DNA from: Chloroflexota bacterium
GTDB lineage: Bacteria; Chloroflexota; Limnocylindria; QHBO01
Direction: 5' to 3'
Length of the DNA stretch: 8,870 nucleotides
NCBI GenBank assembly: GCA_023250255.1
Contig: JAHFBB010000023.1
Location: 1-8,870, forward strand
Shown: positions 1 through 6,765 of the stretch, one piece after another
Layout of the letters: the number at the start of each line of letters is the position of its first letter
Numbering within the stretch: the stretch's first letter is position 1
The notes under the pieces: model-generated
The model's input: the letters and a program-made list of their open reading frames with translations, nothing else
What the model was told of the DNA's origin: nothing
Databases searched by the model: none
Made by a program: the position numbers and the translations under genes

Positions 1-738
1 TGGATCGCTGCCGGCGTCGGCCCTCTGCGCACTCGCCGAGCTCGCTGGCTGGCGAGGTTGGTCGTGGCGAGTTCGGCGGCGGTGTCGGTGCGGGATCCGG
101 ATTCGGACCGTCTCCTTCGGGACATCGGCGCGCGCGAACCGCCGGTCCTGCCGGACCCGGCTTTGTTCCTCGAACCCCCACCCGGTAGCGCACAACCGGC
201 CGGAACTGCGGTGGTCGTCAGGGCCCCCGTGTCACATTCGGTAGCGGCCGACACCCTGATTGCGTCGATTGCCGAGGTCGCGAGTGCCTCCGCGGGGACG
301 CAGGCCGGAGCCACCCTGCTTTCCGCCCACCACGGTGTCGACAGCGACGTCATCTCCCAGATCAACCAAGCCGTCCAGTCCCGGGTGGGCCGTCGCCTAC
401 CGGTCAAGGAGCTGGCGCTTGACCCGCAGGAGGCACTGCGAGAGTTGGCGGCCTACGAAGCCGTGATCTCGGTCCGTCTCCACGGCGTAGTCCTGGCGGC
501 CCTTGCGGATCGGCCATGTGTGGCGGTGGTGTACGACGGAAAGGTGAGATCGGTCGGATCTATGCTCGGGGCACCCCAGCTGGCGCTCGAAATGCGGGAT
601 CTCAGCGCTCAGCGCCTGCGGGCGGCGCTCACGGAGGCCAGCTCGCCGGCCGTTCGCGCCGACGTGCGAGCGGCCGTCGCCAAGCTCCGCGGCCACCAAG
701 CGGAGGCGCGCGCCTGGCTGCTCCAGGCACTTCGATGA
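1..738 (+). CDS. Polysaccharide pyruvyl transferase, CsaB/WcaK type (5' end missing)
   Basis: This frame is open from the first base of the window, so the gene starts upstream and only its last 245 residues are present. The family transfers pyruvate from phosphoenolpyruvate to a sugar, forming a ketal on a surface polysaccharide. Visible family features, numbered from the window edge, are a GVGPLR segment (residues 5-10), a SVRDPDS motif (29-35) typical of CsaB-like proteins, and the C-terminal SVRLHG motif with its conserved His (about 157-162). That motif is followed by the hydrophobic AALADRPCVAVVYDGKV stretch, where family members usually have a YDpKV-like sequence. The C-terminal lobe has a GT-B-like appearance. 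No signal peptide or membrane segment is visible in this part. The stop codon overlaps the start of the next gene (ATGA), so the two are probably co-transcribed. I am confident of the family; the acceptor sugar cannot be told from the sequence. A TTG at 58 is not the true start, because conserved sequence continues upstream of it. Confidence 0.85.
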   Translation, partial: WIAAGVGPLRTRRARWLARLVVASSAAVSVRDPDSDRLLRDIGAREPPVLPDPALFLEPPPGSAQPAGTAVVVRAPVSHSVAADTLIASIAEVASASAGTQAGATLLSAHHGVDSDVISQINQAVQSRVGRRLPVKELALDPQEALRELAAYEAVISVRLHGVVLAALADRPCVAVVYDGKVRSVGSMLGAPQLALEMRDLSAQRLRAALTEASSPAVRADVRAAVAKLRGHQAEARAWLLQALR

Positions 739-1898
739 GACCAGGCGACCGCAGCGGACCGCGGGTGGATGTCCTGTTCGCCTTCGCCTATCACCCCGAC
801 GTCCGGGTTCGTCGCCTGACCCAGGCGCTGGCCGACGCCGGCTATCGAGTCCGGATCCTGTCGTGGGATCGGACGGGTGACCTGCCCGAGCAGGAACGTG
901 ACGGAGCGGTCGAGGTGCGGCGAGTTCGGGTGCTCAGCCACGACAATCGCGGCTGGACCCAGTTGATCTACCTGGGCAGAGCGGTCCTGCGCTTCATCCC
1001 GCACATCTGGCGGGATCCTCCGGAGATCATCCACGCGGTCGATCTGCCGATGCTGCTGGCCGCGGTGCTGCTCGCGCCCGTCACCCGACGGCGACCTCGG
1101 ATTGTCTACGACGCCTTCGAAATCTACGAGGTCATGGAGGCGCACAAGTACCCCCGCTGGCTCCTGCGCGCCATCGGCGGGCTTGAGCGGATTGTGCCCC
1201 GCCTGGCCGACCTGGTGATCACCCCCGGGTTCGAGCGCCAGGGCTACTTTGCAGATCGCGGGATCCGGTCGGTGGCGGTCCCAAATTGGATTGATCCTGT
1301 AGCCGATCGCCCGCCACGCGAATCCAGCCGACAGACGCTCGGGCTCGAAACGACCGCGGTGGTCATCGCCTATGCCGGAGGGCTGGACCCCTCAAGGGAC
1401 CTCGAACCCCTGCTGGGGCACGCGGTCCGCCACCCTGAGCATGTGGTCGTCATCGCCGGTCGCGGCTCGCAGGAAGAGGAGCTGCGGCGACGTTCGGCGG
1501 GGCTCTCCAACCTCTTCATCCTGGGCTGGTTGCCTGACCCGGCGACCGTGCTGGCGGCCGCCGACATGGGCTACTACGCCCTCCGGTCTGACCACCCCTA
1601 TGCCCAGCATGCAGCTCCGAACAACCTCTACACGGCGATTGCCTTCGCGCTGCCCCTCATACATCGCGGTCAGGGTGAAATCGGACTGCTGGCCGCGCGC
1701 CACGACATCGGCCGCGCATTTGATTCCGATGCCGGCCTCGACGAGGCAGTCGCCGAACTGGCCGATCCGAAGGTCAACGCGTCCGTCCGCCGCGAACTGC
1801 AGTCCCTTCAGGCAACCTACAACTGGGGTCGGGCTCGAGCGGTATTCCTGGACGCATATCCCAGTTCACCCAGGACAATGAGCAGCGACAGCCCATAG
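735..1898 (+). CDS. GT4-like glycosyltransferase with atypical donor-site motif
   Basis: A 387-residue cytosolic glycosyltransferase with GT-B layout. I chose the ATG at 735 because it overlaps the pyruvyl transferase stop (ATGA) and is followed at once by a Rossmann-type strand and a FAYHPDVRVRR segment (residues 16-27). The frame is open further upstream, but that part is out of phase with the real upstream gene. The N-terminal domain includes IIHAVDLPML (98-107) and RIVYDAFEIYE (122-132). The linker region PNWID (183-187) is typical of GT4 enzymes. The C-terminal donor domain shows IAYAGGLDPSRDLEPLL (211-227), VVIAGRGSQEEEL (238-250) and FILGWLP (261-267). The usual PNKLfEymAaGlPvI element appears as PNNLYTAIAFALPLI (295-309), so the normal acidic residue is Thr300 and the Gly is Ala. 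Its C-terminal 82 bp overlap antisense with the ligase gene. It probably transfers a hexose to a lipid-linked glycan; donor and acceptor are unknown. Confidence 0.82.
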   Translation: MRPGDRSGPRVDVLFAFAYHPDVRVRRLTQALADAGYRVRILSWDRTGDLPEQERDGAVEVRRVRVLSHDNRGWTQLIYLGRAVLRFIPHIWRDPPEIIHAVDLPMLLAAVLLAPVTRRRPRIVYDAFEIYEVMEAHKYPRWLLRAIGGLERIVPRLADLVITPGFERQGYFADRGIRSVAVPNWIDPVADRPPRESSRQTLGLETTAVVIAYAGGLDPSRDLEPLLGHAVRHPEHVVVIAGRGSQEEELRRRSAGLSNLFILGWLPDPATVLAAADMGYYALRSDHPYAQHAAPNNLYTAIAFALPLIHRGQGEIGLLAARHDIGRAFDSDAGLDEAVAELADPKVNASVRRELQSLQATYNWGRARAVFLDAYPSSPRTMSSDSP

Positions 1899-3244
1899 GG
1901 ACTGTAGCCGGTGATCGCAAATGATTGGGTCATCGTCAGCACCAGGATGCCGCCCCAGGCGGGGAGGAGCCACGGCATCAGCCAACGCAGTCGCCGGTCA
2001 CGAACCAGGGTCAACGGCAGGACCAGGATCATTGCGGCGAACACGGCAATGCCGACGACACCCGCTTTCATGCCGACGGTCAGGTAGGCATTGTCGACAT
2101 TGGGCAGCCAGCCCGGGGTGGCGAAGGGATCGCCGCCGAAGACATAGTTGACCACCACCAGGGTCCCCAGGCCATGACCGACCACAGGACTCGCCAAGAG
2201 GACGGTGAAGGCCCGCTGATACGTCGCGAACCGGCCCTCGACGATTGATCCGACATCGGAGCGGTCGCCTTCGAACAGGAACCGATCGAAGACCGATTCA
2301 CCCGCGTTTGGCGCCTCTGCCGGCTGTCCCAGGGCAACATCGATGGCCTGCTCGAGCATGGCATTGCCCACATTGAAGAACATCCCGCTGAGGGTCGCCG
2401 CCAGGACGATTCCGCCAATGACCAACAGGGGGCGGGTCTGCATTCGTTTCTGGCTCCACCATACGGCCACCGTGACGGCGACCGCGGTCAGGATGAGGAC
2501 GATCACAAACGTCCGCGTAAGCGACAGGACGCCGGCGGTCAGCAGGAGCCAGATCAGCATCCCCCGTCGCCAGGACGAGGCTGCCAGGAAACGCCAGAGA
2601 GCGGCAGCCAGCGCGGGTATGAGGAAAATGGTATTGCCAAACTGCATCCGCAGCGTGCCCGAATCGAAGACCAGCGCTCGCTGCTTCAGGCCCCCGGCAA
2701 ATTCCGGCAGCAGCGTGGCCGCGATCACCATCATGGAGAAAATGGCGGCCCCCAGGAGCAGTCCTCGGAGGACCTGGTCCCGGCGGACGCCGGCGGCAAG
2801 GGCCAGTGCGCCCGCGAGGTAGAGGAACCACCAGCGCGCGTCCCGGAAGATGTCGCGCAGTGGGAGATCGGCCACCAAGCCGCCCAGTAAGGCACCGATG
2901 CCCACGAGGCTGAAGAGGGCAATGGCCACCAGGGGAGCGGAAAGCCGGGGTCGACGCACCGAAGGGAGGGTGAGCACGATGCCGATGGCGATGGCGGCGT
3001 CCTGTGGTCGCAGGGGGACCCCGGCGAGCCGCAGCAGATCGGAGTTCGCCGCCCGGTCGTACGGCAGCGCCAGGACCACCACCAGGGCGGCGGCCATCGG
3101 CCCGAACCGCCGATCCCGGGCGAGGAGCACCGTTGCCAGCCCGGCCAGGGCAATCTGCCAGCCACCGGGCTCGACCAGCAGGACCGCGATAGCAGCCACG
3201 ACCAGGGCGACTATCCCCCACCGCCCTTCGCCCGCTTTCACCAC
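1817..3244 (-). CDS. O-antigen ligase / Wzy polymerase-like membrane protein
   Basis: A 475-residue, strongly hydrophobic protein with about ten or more predicted membrane segments. A large extracytoplasmic loop lies at about residues 287-350. The family (Wzy_C/WaaL) either polymerises lipid-linked repeat units or ligates the glycan to an acceptor on the outer face of the membrane. Evidence includes SLTRTFVIVL (241-250), and EGRFATYQRAFTVLLASP followed by GHGLG (336-360), the usual ligase-domain signature. It is followed by PNVDNAYL (381-388), where many relatives have HN.YL. Start: the last gene of the operon begins at one of two tandem GTG codons (3244 or 3241), which straddle the rmlC stop as GTGGTGA. 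An AGGAGG site at 3255-3260 sits 10 bases before the first, so I prefer 3244. An in-frame ATG at 3352 lies deep inside rmlC and would add a Pro/Gly/Arg-rich tail unlike the family. I cannot distinguish polymerase from ligase. With a Wzx gene in the same operon, Wzy is attractive. Confidence 0.82.
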   Translation of the reverse strand: MVKAGEGRWGIVALVVAAIAVLLVEPGGWQIALAGLATVLLARDRRFGPMAAALVVVLALPYDRAANSDLLRLAGVPLRPQDAAIAIGIVLTLPSVRRPRLSAPLVAIALFSLVGIGALLGGLVADLPLRDIFRDARWWFLYLAGALALAAGVRRDQVLRGLLLGAAIFSMMVIAATLLPEFAGGLKQRALVFDSGTLRMQFGNTIFLIPALAAALWRFLAASSWRRGMLIWLLLTAGVLSLTRTFVIVLILTAVAVTVAVWWSQKRMQTRPLLVIGGIVLAATLSGMFFNVGNAMLEQAIDVALGQPAEAPNAGESVFDRFLFEGDRSDVGSIVEGRFATYQRAFTVLLASPVVGHGLGTLVVVNYVFGGDPFATPGWLPNVDNAYLTVGMKAGVVGIAVFAAMILVLPLTLVRDRRLRWLMPWLLPAWGGILVLTMTQSFAITGYSPYGLSLLIVLGELGYASRNTARARPQL

Positions 3245-3786
3245 TGCGGCAGGCCCTCCTTTATCTCCGCGAGGCGCGGGTTCGCCCGGTCCCGCTCCGA
3301 CAGGTGGGGATCTGCCACCTGCCACGCGACGCCGACCGTCGGATCGTCCCACGCAAGGCCCGCCTCCTCCTGGGAGTCGTAGTAGGCGCTGACCTTGTAG
3401 ATCACGTCAGCCGTTTCGGTGAGAACCAGGAATCCGTGAGCGAAGCCGAGCGGAACGTATAACTGTTGCCCGGTCTCGTCGTCCAGGAAGAATGATTCCC
3501 AGCTGCCAAATGTCGCCGACCCGCGGCGCAGGTCGACCACGACGTCCTGGATCCGACCTTTGAGGACGGTCACCAGTTTCGCCTGCCCGGGGCGATGTTG
3601 AAAGTGGAGGCCACGCAACGTTCCCCGCGCCGACCGCGAGTGGTTGTCCTGAACGAAGTCGGCCTCCATACCGATTTCGCGGTACGCATCCCGTCGAAAC
3701 GTCTCTTCGAAGTATCCGCGCCGGTCGGGGAATCGCGCGGGTTGGACAAGAATCGGTCCGGCGAGGCGTGACGGCAATCGAATCAT
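3238..3786 (-). CDS. rmlC: dTDP-4-dehydrorhamnose 3,5-epimerase
   Basis: A 182-residue cupin enzyme, the normal size for RmlC (RfbC). It epimerises C3 and C5 of dTDP-4-keto-6-deoxy-D-glucose, the third step of dTDP-L-rhamnose synthesis in the cytosol. Family signatures: FPDRRGYFEETF (19-30), DFVQDNHSRS (43-52), LRGLHFQ with the catalytic-base His61, Lys70 in the QAKLV strand, YVPLGFAHGF (110-119), and KVSAYYDSQEEAGLAWDDP (131-149) with the active-site Tyr at 135/136 and the conserved Asp residues. I placed the start at the ATG at 3786. It overlaps the preceding glycosyltransferase stop (ATGA) and gives the family N-terminus; the ATG at 3840 would add 18 foreign residues. The next gene starts over its stop codon. 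It is separated from rmlABD by the rhamnosyltransferase-like gene. No catalytic residue appears to be missing. Confidence 0.96.
   Translation of the reverse strand: MIRLPSRLAGPILVQPARFPDRRGYFEETFRRDAYREIGMEADFVQDNHSRSARGTLRGLHFQHRPGQAKLVTVLKGRIQDVVVDLRRGSATFGSWESFFLDDETGQQLYVPLGFAHGFLVLTETADVIYKVSAYYDSQEEAGLAWDDPTVGVAWQVADPHLSERDRANPRLAEIKEGLPQW
3255..3260 (-). promoter_or_regulatory. Ribosome binding site of the ligase/Wzy gene
   Basis: AGGAGG, preceded by AA, on the minus strand near the end of rmlC. It lies 10 bases before the GTG at 3244 and 13 before the GTG at 3241. It supports a start straddling the rmlC stop and argues against the upstream ATG at 3352. Confidence 0.75.
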
Positions 3787-4883
3787 GCCGCCAGCAACCT
3801 CTTGAAGTAGGCCTCGTAGGCGGTCGTCACCGCGTCCCACCCGTAGCGGGCGCGAGCGCGCTCCACGGCGGCGACTCTGAGGGCATCTCGCGCCGGCGGG
3901 TCTGCAAGGAGTGACTCCAGGGCGCTGGCCAATGCCTCGGCGTCGCGGAAGCCGAAATAGCGGCCTGCGGAGCCGACCACCTCATGGTGTTCTGGCACGT
4001 CGTGCGCCAGAACCGCGTTTCCATGGCCCAGCGCCTCGACAAGTGCGGGATGAGTTCCACCGACCTCCGTTGCCTGGATGTAGACCGTTGCATTCGCCTG
4101 AAGTGCGTGATAGTCCTCACCAAATCGGTACCCGAGGAATCGTACCCGTGGGTCGGCGACAGCCTTGACTTCGGCGATGTACTCCTGGGCGTAGGGCGCA
4201 TCCCCGACCATCACCAGGGGCAGATCCGTCTGCACCTGGCGATAGGCCTGGACCACCAGCAAGGGGTTGTTCTCCCGCTCCATCCGGCTGACATACAGGA
4301 CGTAGCCATCGGACTCGAGCCCCATGGCGGCCAAGCGCTCGCGGTTGTGACCGCGCGGATAGATTTCAGTTCCGTAGGGGATGCACTCGGTTGGCCGACG
4401 CCACACCTCCCGGTAGAACCGAGCGATGACATCAGCATCGCTGACAACGGCAATAGGCAATCGGGCTGCCAGATGAGCGGCCCATTGGTAGTAGCTGCGG
4501 GCGACTCGGCCCCACTTCGCTCGCTGCCACTCCAGGCCATCCACGTTGATGACCGTTTTCTGGCCGCGCGCCCAGGGAATGACGCAGATCGGCGAATTGG
4601 CGCTGTTGCAGACGTAGACGATGTCGAACGGCCGGACAGCCGCATGGAGGGCGGATAGCAACGTATGGGACAGCGTTTCGGCGTACTTGTGGCGAATGGC
4701 CGGCAGATGGACCAGCTCGACTCCGTCCACTCGCCGAGGACGATTCGGGCTGTTGCCGCGGCGGCAGTAAACCGTGACCCGATGCCCGCGGGCCACCAGG
4801 CGGCGGGACAACTCCTCGGCAAAGGTTTCAAAGCCGCCGTAGGCAGCCGGTATGCCGCGGGTGCCGAGGATAGCGATCCGCAT
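3783..4883 (-). CDS. DUF1972-family glycosyltransferase, probable rhamnosyltransferase
   Basis: A 366-residue cytosolic GT-B enzyme of the GT4 clan with an N-terminal DUF1972 domain. That domain is seen in capsule β-1,4-rhamnosyltransferases of the WchF/Cps2T type. The signature is ILGTRGIPAAYGGFETFAEE (5-24), followed by VINVDGLEWQRAKW (111-124) and a family-typical VVSDADVI (147-153). The donor domain holds YVLYVSRMERENNPLLV (194-210), VMVGDAP (224-230) and VRFLGYRFGEDY (247-258). The family motif GGTHPALVEALGHGNAVLAHD lies at 275-295, with Glu283 as the conserved acidic residue. The ATG at 4883 shares its A with the rmlD stop (TGATG), and its own stop overlaps rmlC (ATGA). Its position between rmlD and rmlC, inside a complete dTDP-rhamnose gene set, supports dTDP-L-rhamnose as donor. 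That substrate is an inference from context and family, not a direct reading. All key motifs are intact. Confidence 0.88.
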   Translation of the reverse strand: MRIAILGTRGIPAAYGGFETFAEELSRRLVARGHRVTVYCRRGNSPNRPRRVDGVELVHLPAIRHKYAETLSHTLLSALHAAVRPFDIVYVCNSANSPICVIPWARGQKTVINVDGLEWQRAKWGRVARSYYQWAAHLAARLPIAVVSDADVIARFYREVWRRPTECIPYGTEIYPRGHNRERLAAMGLESDGYVLYVSRMERENNPLLVVQAYRQVQTDLPLVMVGDAPYAQEYIAEVKAVADPRVRFLGYRFGEDYHALQANATVYIQATEVGGTHPALVEALGHGNAVLAHDVPEHHEVVGSAGRYFGFRDAEALASALESLLADPPARDALRVAAVERARARYGWDAVTTAYEAYFKRLLAA

Positions 4884-5731
4884 CAGATGCCGCCAGGTCG
4901 GACCAATTCACGGGTGGCTGATTGCCAGTCACCTTCGGGCAATGCCAACTCGGTCGTCAAGACCGCCCGCGGGGGTGGGGTTGAGGCCCGCCGATACTCG
5001 GCCGAGCGCGAGGCACGCAGGCGAGTGCTCACCTTGGCCGCATCGAGGATCTCGGCCGCCCAAGCGAAGCGGCTGGCCGGGGGCTGACCCACCAGGTGCG
5101 CGATGCGGACGTCTGGGCGGGTCTCGAGGGTGTCGGCAATCGCCGACGCCAGCCAGCCAGCCGGCGTGGGATTGCCGTATTCGTCGTCGACCACTGACAG
5201 GCCATCGCCGGTGGCGGATGCCCCGCGGGCAGCGTCCAGGATGCGGGTAACGAAATTCACGCTGGCCGGCCCAAACAACCAGGCCGTCCGCACAATGAGG
5301 TGGTTGGCCGTCGCGGCGGCCGTTCGCTCCTCGCCGAGGAGCTTCGAGCGGCCGTATGGGTTCATCGGTCGGGGAAGGTCCGATTCGCCGTACGGGCGGT
5401 CGCGCATCCCATCGAAGACCTCATTGGTCGAGATCTGGACCGCTCGCCCGCCTGCCGCCGCGGCCGCACGTGCCACCGCGCCGGCGGCAGTTCCGTTTAC
5501 CGCCAATGCTCGCTCGGGGTCCCGAGCGCACCCGTCGACATCGGTCCAGGCAGCAGCATTGACCACGACATCCGGCGCCCAATCGGTGAGACGGGCGAGA
5601 TCGTCGGCCCGGGTGATGTCCCACTCGGGGCGCGCCATCTCGAGAACGTCCGCCTGCCGAGCCAGGAAGACCGACACGAGCTCTCGCCCCAGTTGACCGG
5701 TGGCGCCGGTGATTGCGACCCGGAGAGTCAC
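4883..5731 (-). CDS. rmlD: dTDP-4-dehydrorhamnose reductase
   Basis: A 282-residue extended short-chain dehydrogenase that reduces dTDP-4-keto-L-rhamnose to dTDP-L-rhamnose, the last step of the pathway. The NAD(P)-binding GATGQLG motif is at 9-15, followed by VNAAAWTDVDGCARDPERALAVN (57-79), the characteristic RmlD segment. The catalytic Tyr126 and Lys130 are in NPYGRSK (124-130). RTAWLFGP and FVTRIL further on are also typical. The usual STDYVFDG element reads STNEVFDG (101-108), so the Asp and the substrate-side Tyr of classical RmlD are Asn and Glu; the catalytic Thr102 is kept. The start is a GTG at 5731, overlapping the rmlB stop as GTGA, with no strong ribosome binding site of its own. 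Reinitiation after rmlB is likely. The stop shares one base with the next start. Function is well supported by the neighbours rmlA, rmlB and rmlC. Confidence 0.92.
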   Translation of the reverse strand: MTLRVAITGATGQLGRELVSVFLARQADVLEMARPEWDITRADDLARLTDWAPDVVVNAAAWTDVDGCARDPERALAVNGTAAGAVARAAAAAGGRAVQISTNEVFDGMRDRPYGESDLPRPMNPYGRSKLLGEERTAAATANHLIVRTAWLFGPASVNFVTRILDAARGASATGDGLSVVDDEYGNPTPAGWLASAIADTLETRPDVRIAHLVGQPPASRFAWAAEILDAAKVSTRLRASRSAEYRRASTPPPRAVLTTELALPEGDWQSATRELVRPGGI

Positions 5732-6765
5732 GCCCCGACCGTGCCGGCCGCCAGACGGTCGCCGTATTGACGACGGTAGTACTCGAGGTACTCACCAGAT
5801 TTCAGCGGCCGCCACCACGCCTCGTGCTGTTGGTACCAGCGGACCGTTGCCGCCAAGCCGTCGTCGAGCGTCACCTGCGGCTGCCAGCCGAGGGCCGTCA
5901 GGCGGCTCGTGTCCAGCGCATATCGTCGATCGTGTCCCGGCCGGTCAGCCACGTGCCGGACCAGGCTCGCTGGGCGTTCCAGTAACGCCAACAACCGGCC
6001 GGTCAGGTCGATATTGGTGGCGTGGTTGCCGGCCCCGACGTTGTAGGCGCTTCCGGCCTCGCCCAAGCGAAACACGAGGTCAATGGCCGCGCAGTGGTCG
6101 TCCACGTGGATCCAGTCTCGCTGCTGCAGCCCATCCCCATAGAGCGGCAGGGGTTCGTCGTCGATGGCATTGGTAATGAACAGTGGGATGAGTTTTTCCG
6201 GGTATTGATAGGGGCCGTAGGTGTTGGCACCACGGGTTACCACCACGGGCAGGCCGTGGGTCACGTGGTACGCCATGGCGAGCAGATCTGCGCCGGCCTT
6301 GCTTGCCGAATACGGGCTCCGGGGAGAGAGGGGATCTGACTCCCGTGATGAGCCGGTTGGCACGTGACCGTAGACCTCGTCCGTGCTCACCTGCAGGAAT
6401 CGGGCATGGCCGTGGCGGCGCGCGGCTTCCAGCAGGACGTACGTGCCGTAGACATCGGTCGTGATGAACGCCTCGGGTGCCTCAATGCTCCGATCGACAT
6501 GCGATTCGGCGGCAAAGTTGATGATCGCCTGGACATCCGAGGCCAGTTCGTCCACCAGCGTTCCGTCCGCGATATCGCCCTGGACAAAAGCGAACCGGGG
6601 GTCAGCGCGGAGATCTTCGAGGTTCGCCAGGTTGCCGGCATAGGTCAGCTTGTCGAGTACGACCAGCTTTTCCAGGCCATCCCCGGCCAGGACCAGCCGG
6701 GCAAAGTTCGAACCGATGAAGCCTGCTCCACCGGTGACCATCAGGCGTCGCACGAGGTCACTCAT
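5728..6765 (-). CDS. rmlB: dTDP-glucose 4,6-dehydratase
   Basis: A 345-residue extended SDR enzyme that converts dTDP-glucose to dTDP-4-keto-6-deoxy-D-glucose using bound NAD, the second step of the rhamnose pathway. The nucleotide-binding motif GGAGFIGSNF is at 12-21 and the family segment LDKLTYAGNLANLED at 37-51. FAAESHVDRSI (84-94) is diagnostic of dTDP-glucose dehydratases. STDEVYG (127-133) carries the catalytic Asp129/Glu130 pair, and YSASK (152-156) carries Tyr152 and Lys156. NTYGPYQYPEKLIPLFI and QQRDWIHVDDH follow as expected. The start is the ATG at 6765, with GGAGG six bases upstream (6772-6776) and an 8-base overlap with the end of rmlA (ATGAGTGA). The ATG at 6882 would add 39 residues that only mirror rmlA in another frame. 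The C-terminus ends with a WWRPLKSGEYLEYYRRQYG tail common in high-GC bacteria. No defects are seen. Confidence 0.97.
   Translation of the reverse strand: MSDLVRRLMVTGGAGFIGSNFARLVLAGDGLEKLVVLDKLTYAGNLANLEDLRADPRFAFVQGDIADGTLVDELASDVQAIINFAAESHVDRSIEAPEAFITTDVYGTYVLLEAARRHGHARFLQVSTDEVYGHVPTGSSRESDPLSPRSPYSASKAGADLLAMAYHVTHGLPVVVTRGANTYGPYQYPEKLIPLFITNAIDDEPLPLYGDGLQQRDWIHVDDHCAAIDLVFRLGEAGSAYNVGAGNHATNIDLTGRLLALLERPASLVRHVADRPGHDRRYALDTSRLTALGWQPQVTLDDGLAATVRWYQQHEAWWRPLKSGEYLEYYRRQYGDRLAAGTVGA

Noticed and set aside
2298..3221. 307-residue minus-strand frame inside the ligase gene
   Set aside because: Its composition is the Arg/Gly/Pro-rich shadow expected from high-GC codon usage. The overlapping frame encodes a clear multi-spanning membrane protein.
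3245..3352. N-terminal extension of the ligase from the ATG at 3352
   Set aside because: It would overlap rmlC by more than 100 bases and add a Pro/Gly/Arg-rich segment foreign to the family. The tandem GTG with AGGAGG at the rmlC stop is a better start.
3984..4658. 224-residue plus-strand frame antisense to the DUF1972 glycosyltransferase
   Set aside because: It is an antisense shadow without recognisable motif, ribosome binding site or operon context. The opposite strand carries a conserved enzyme.
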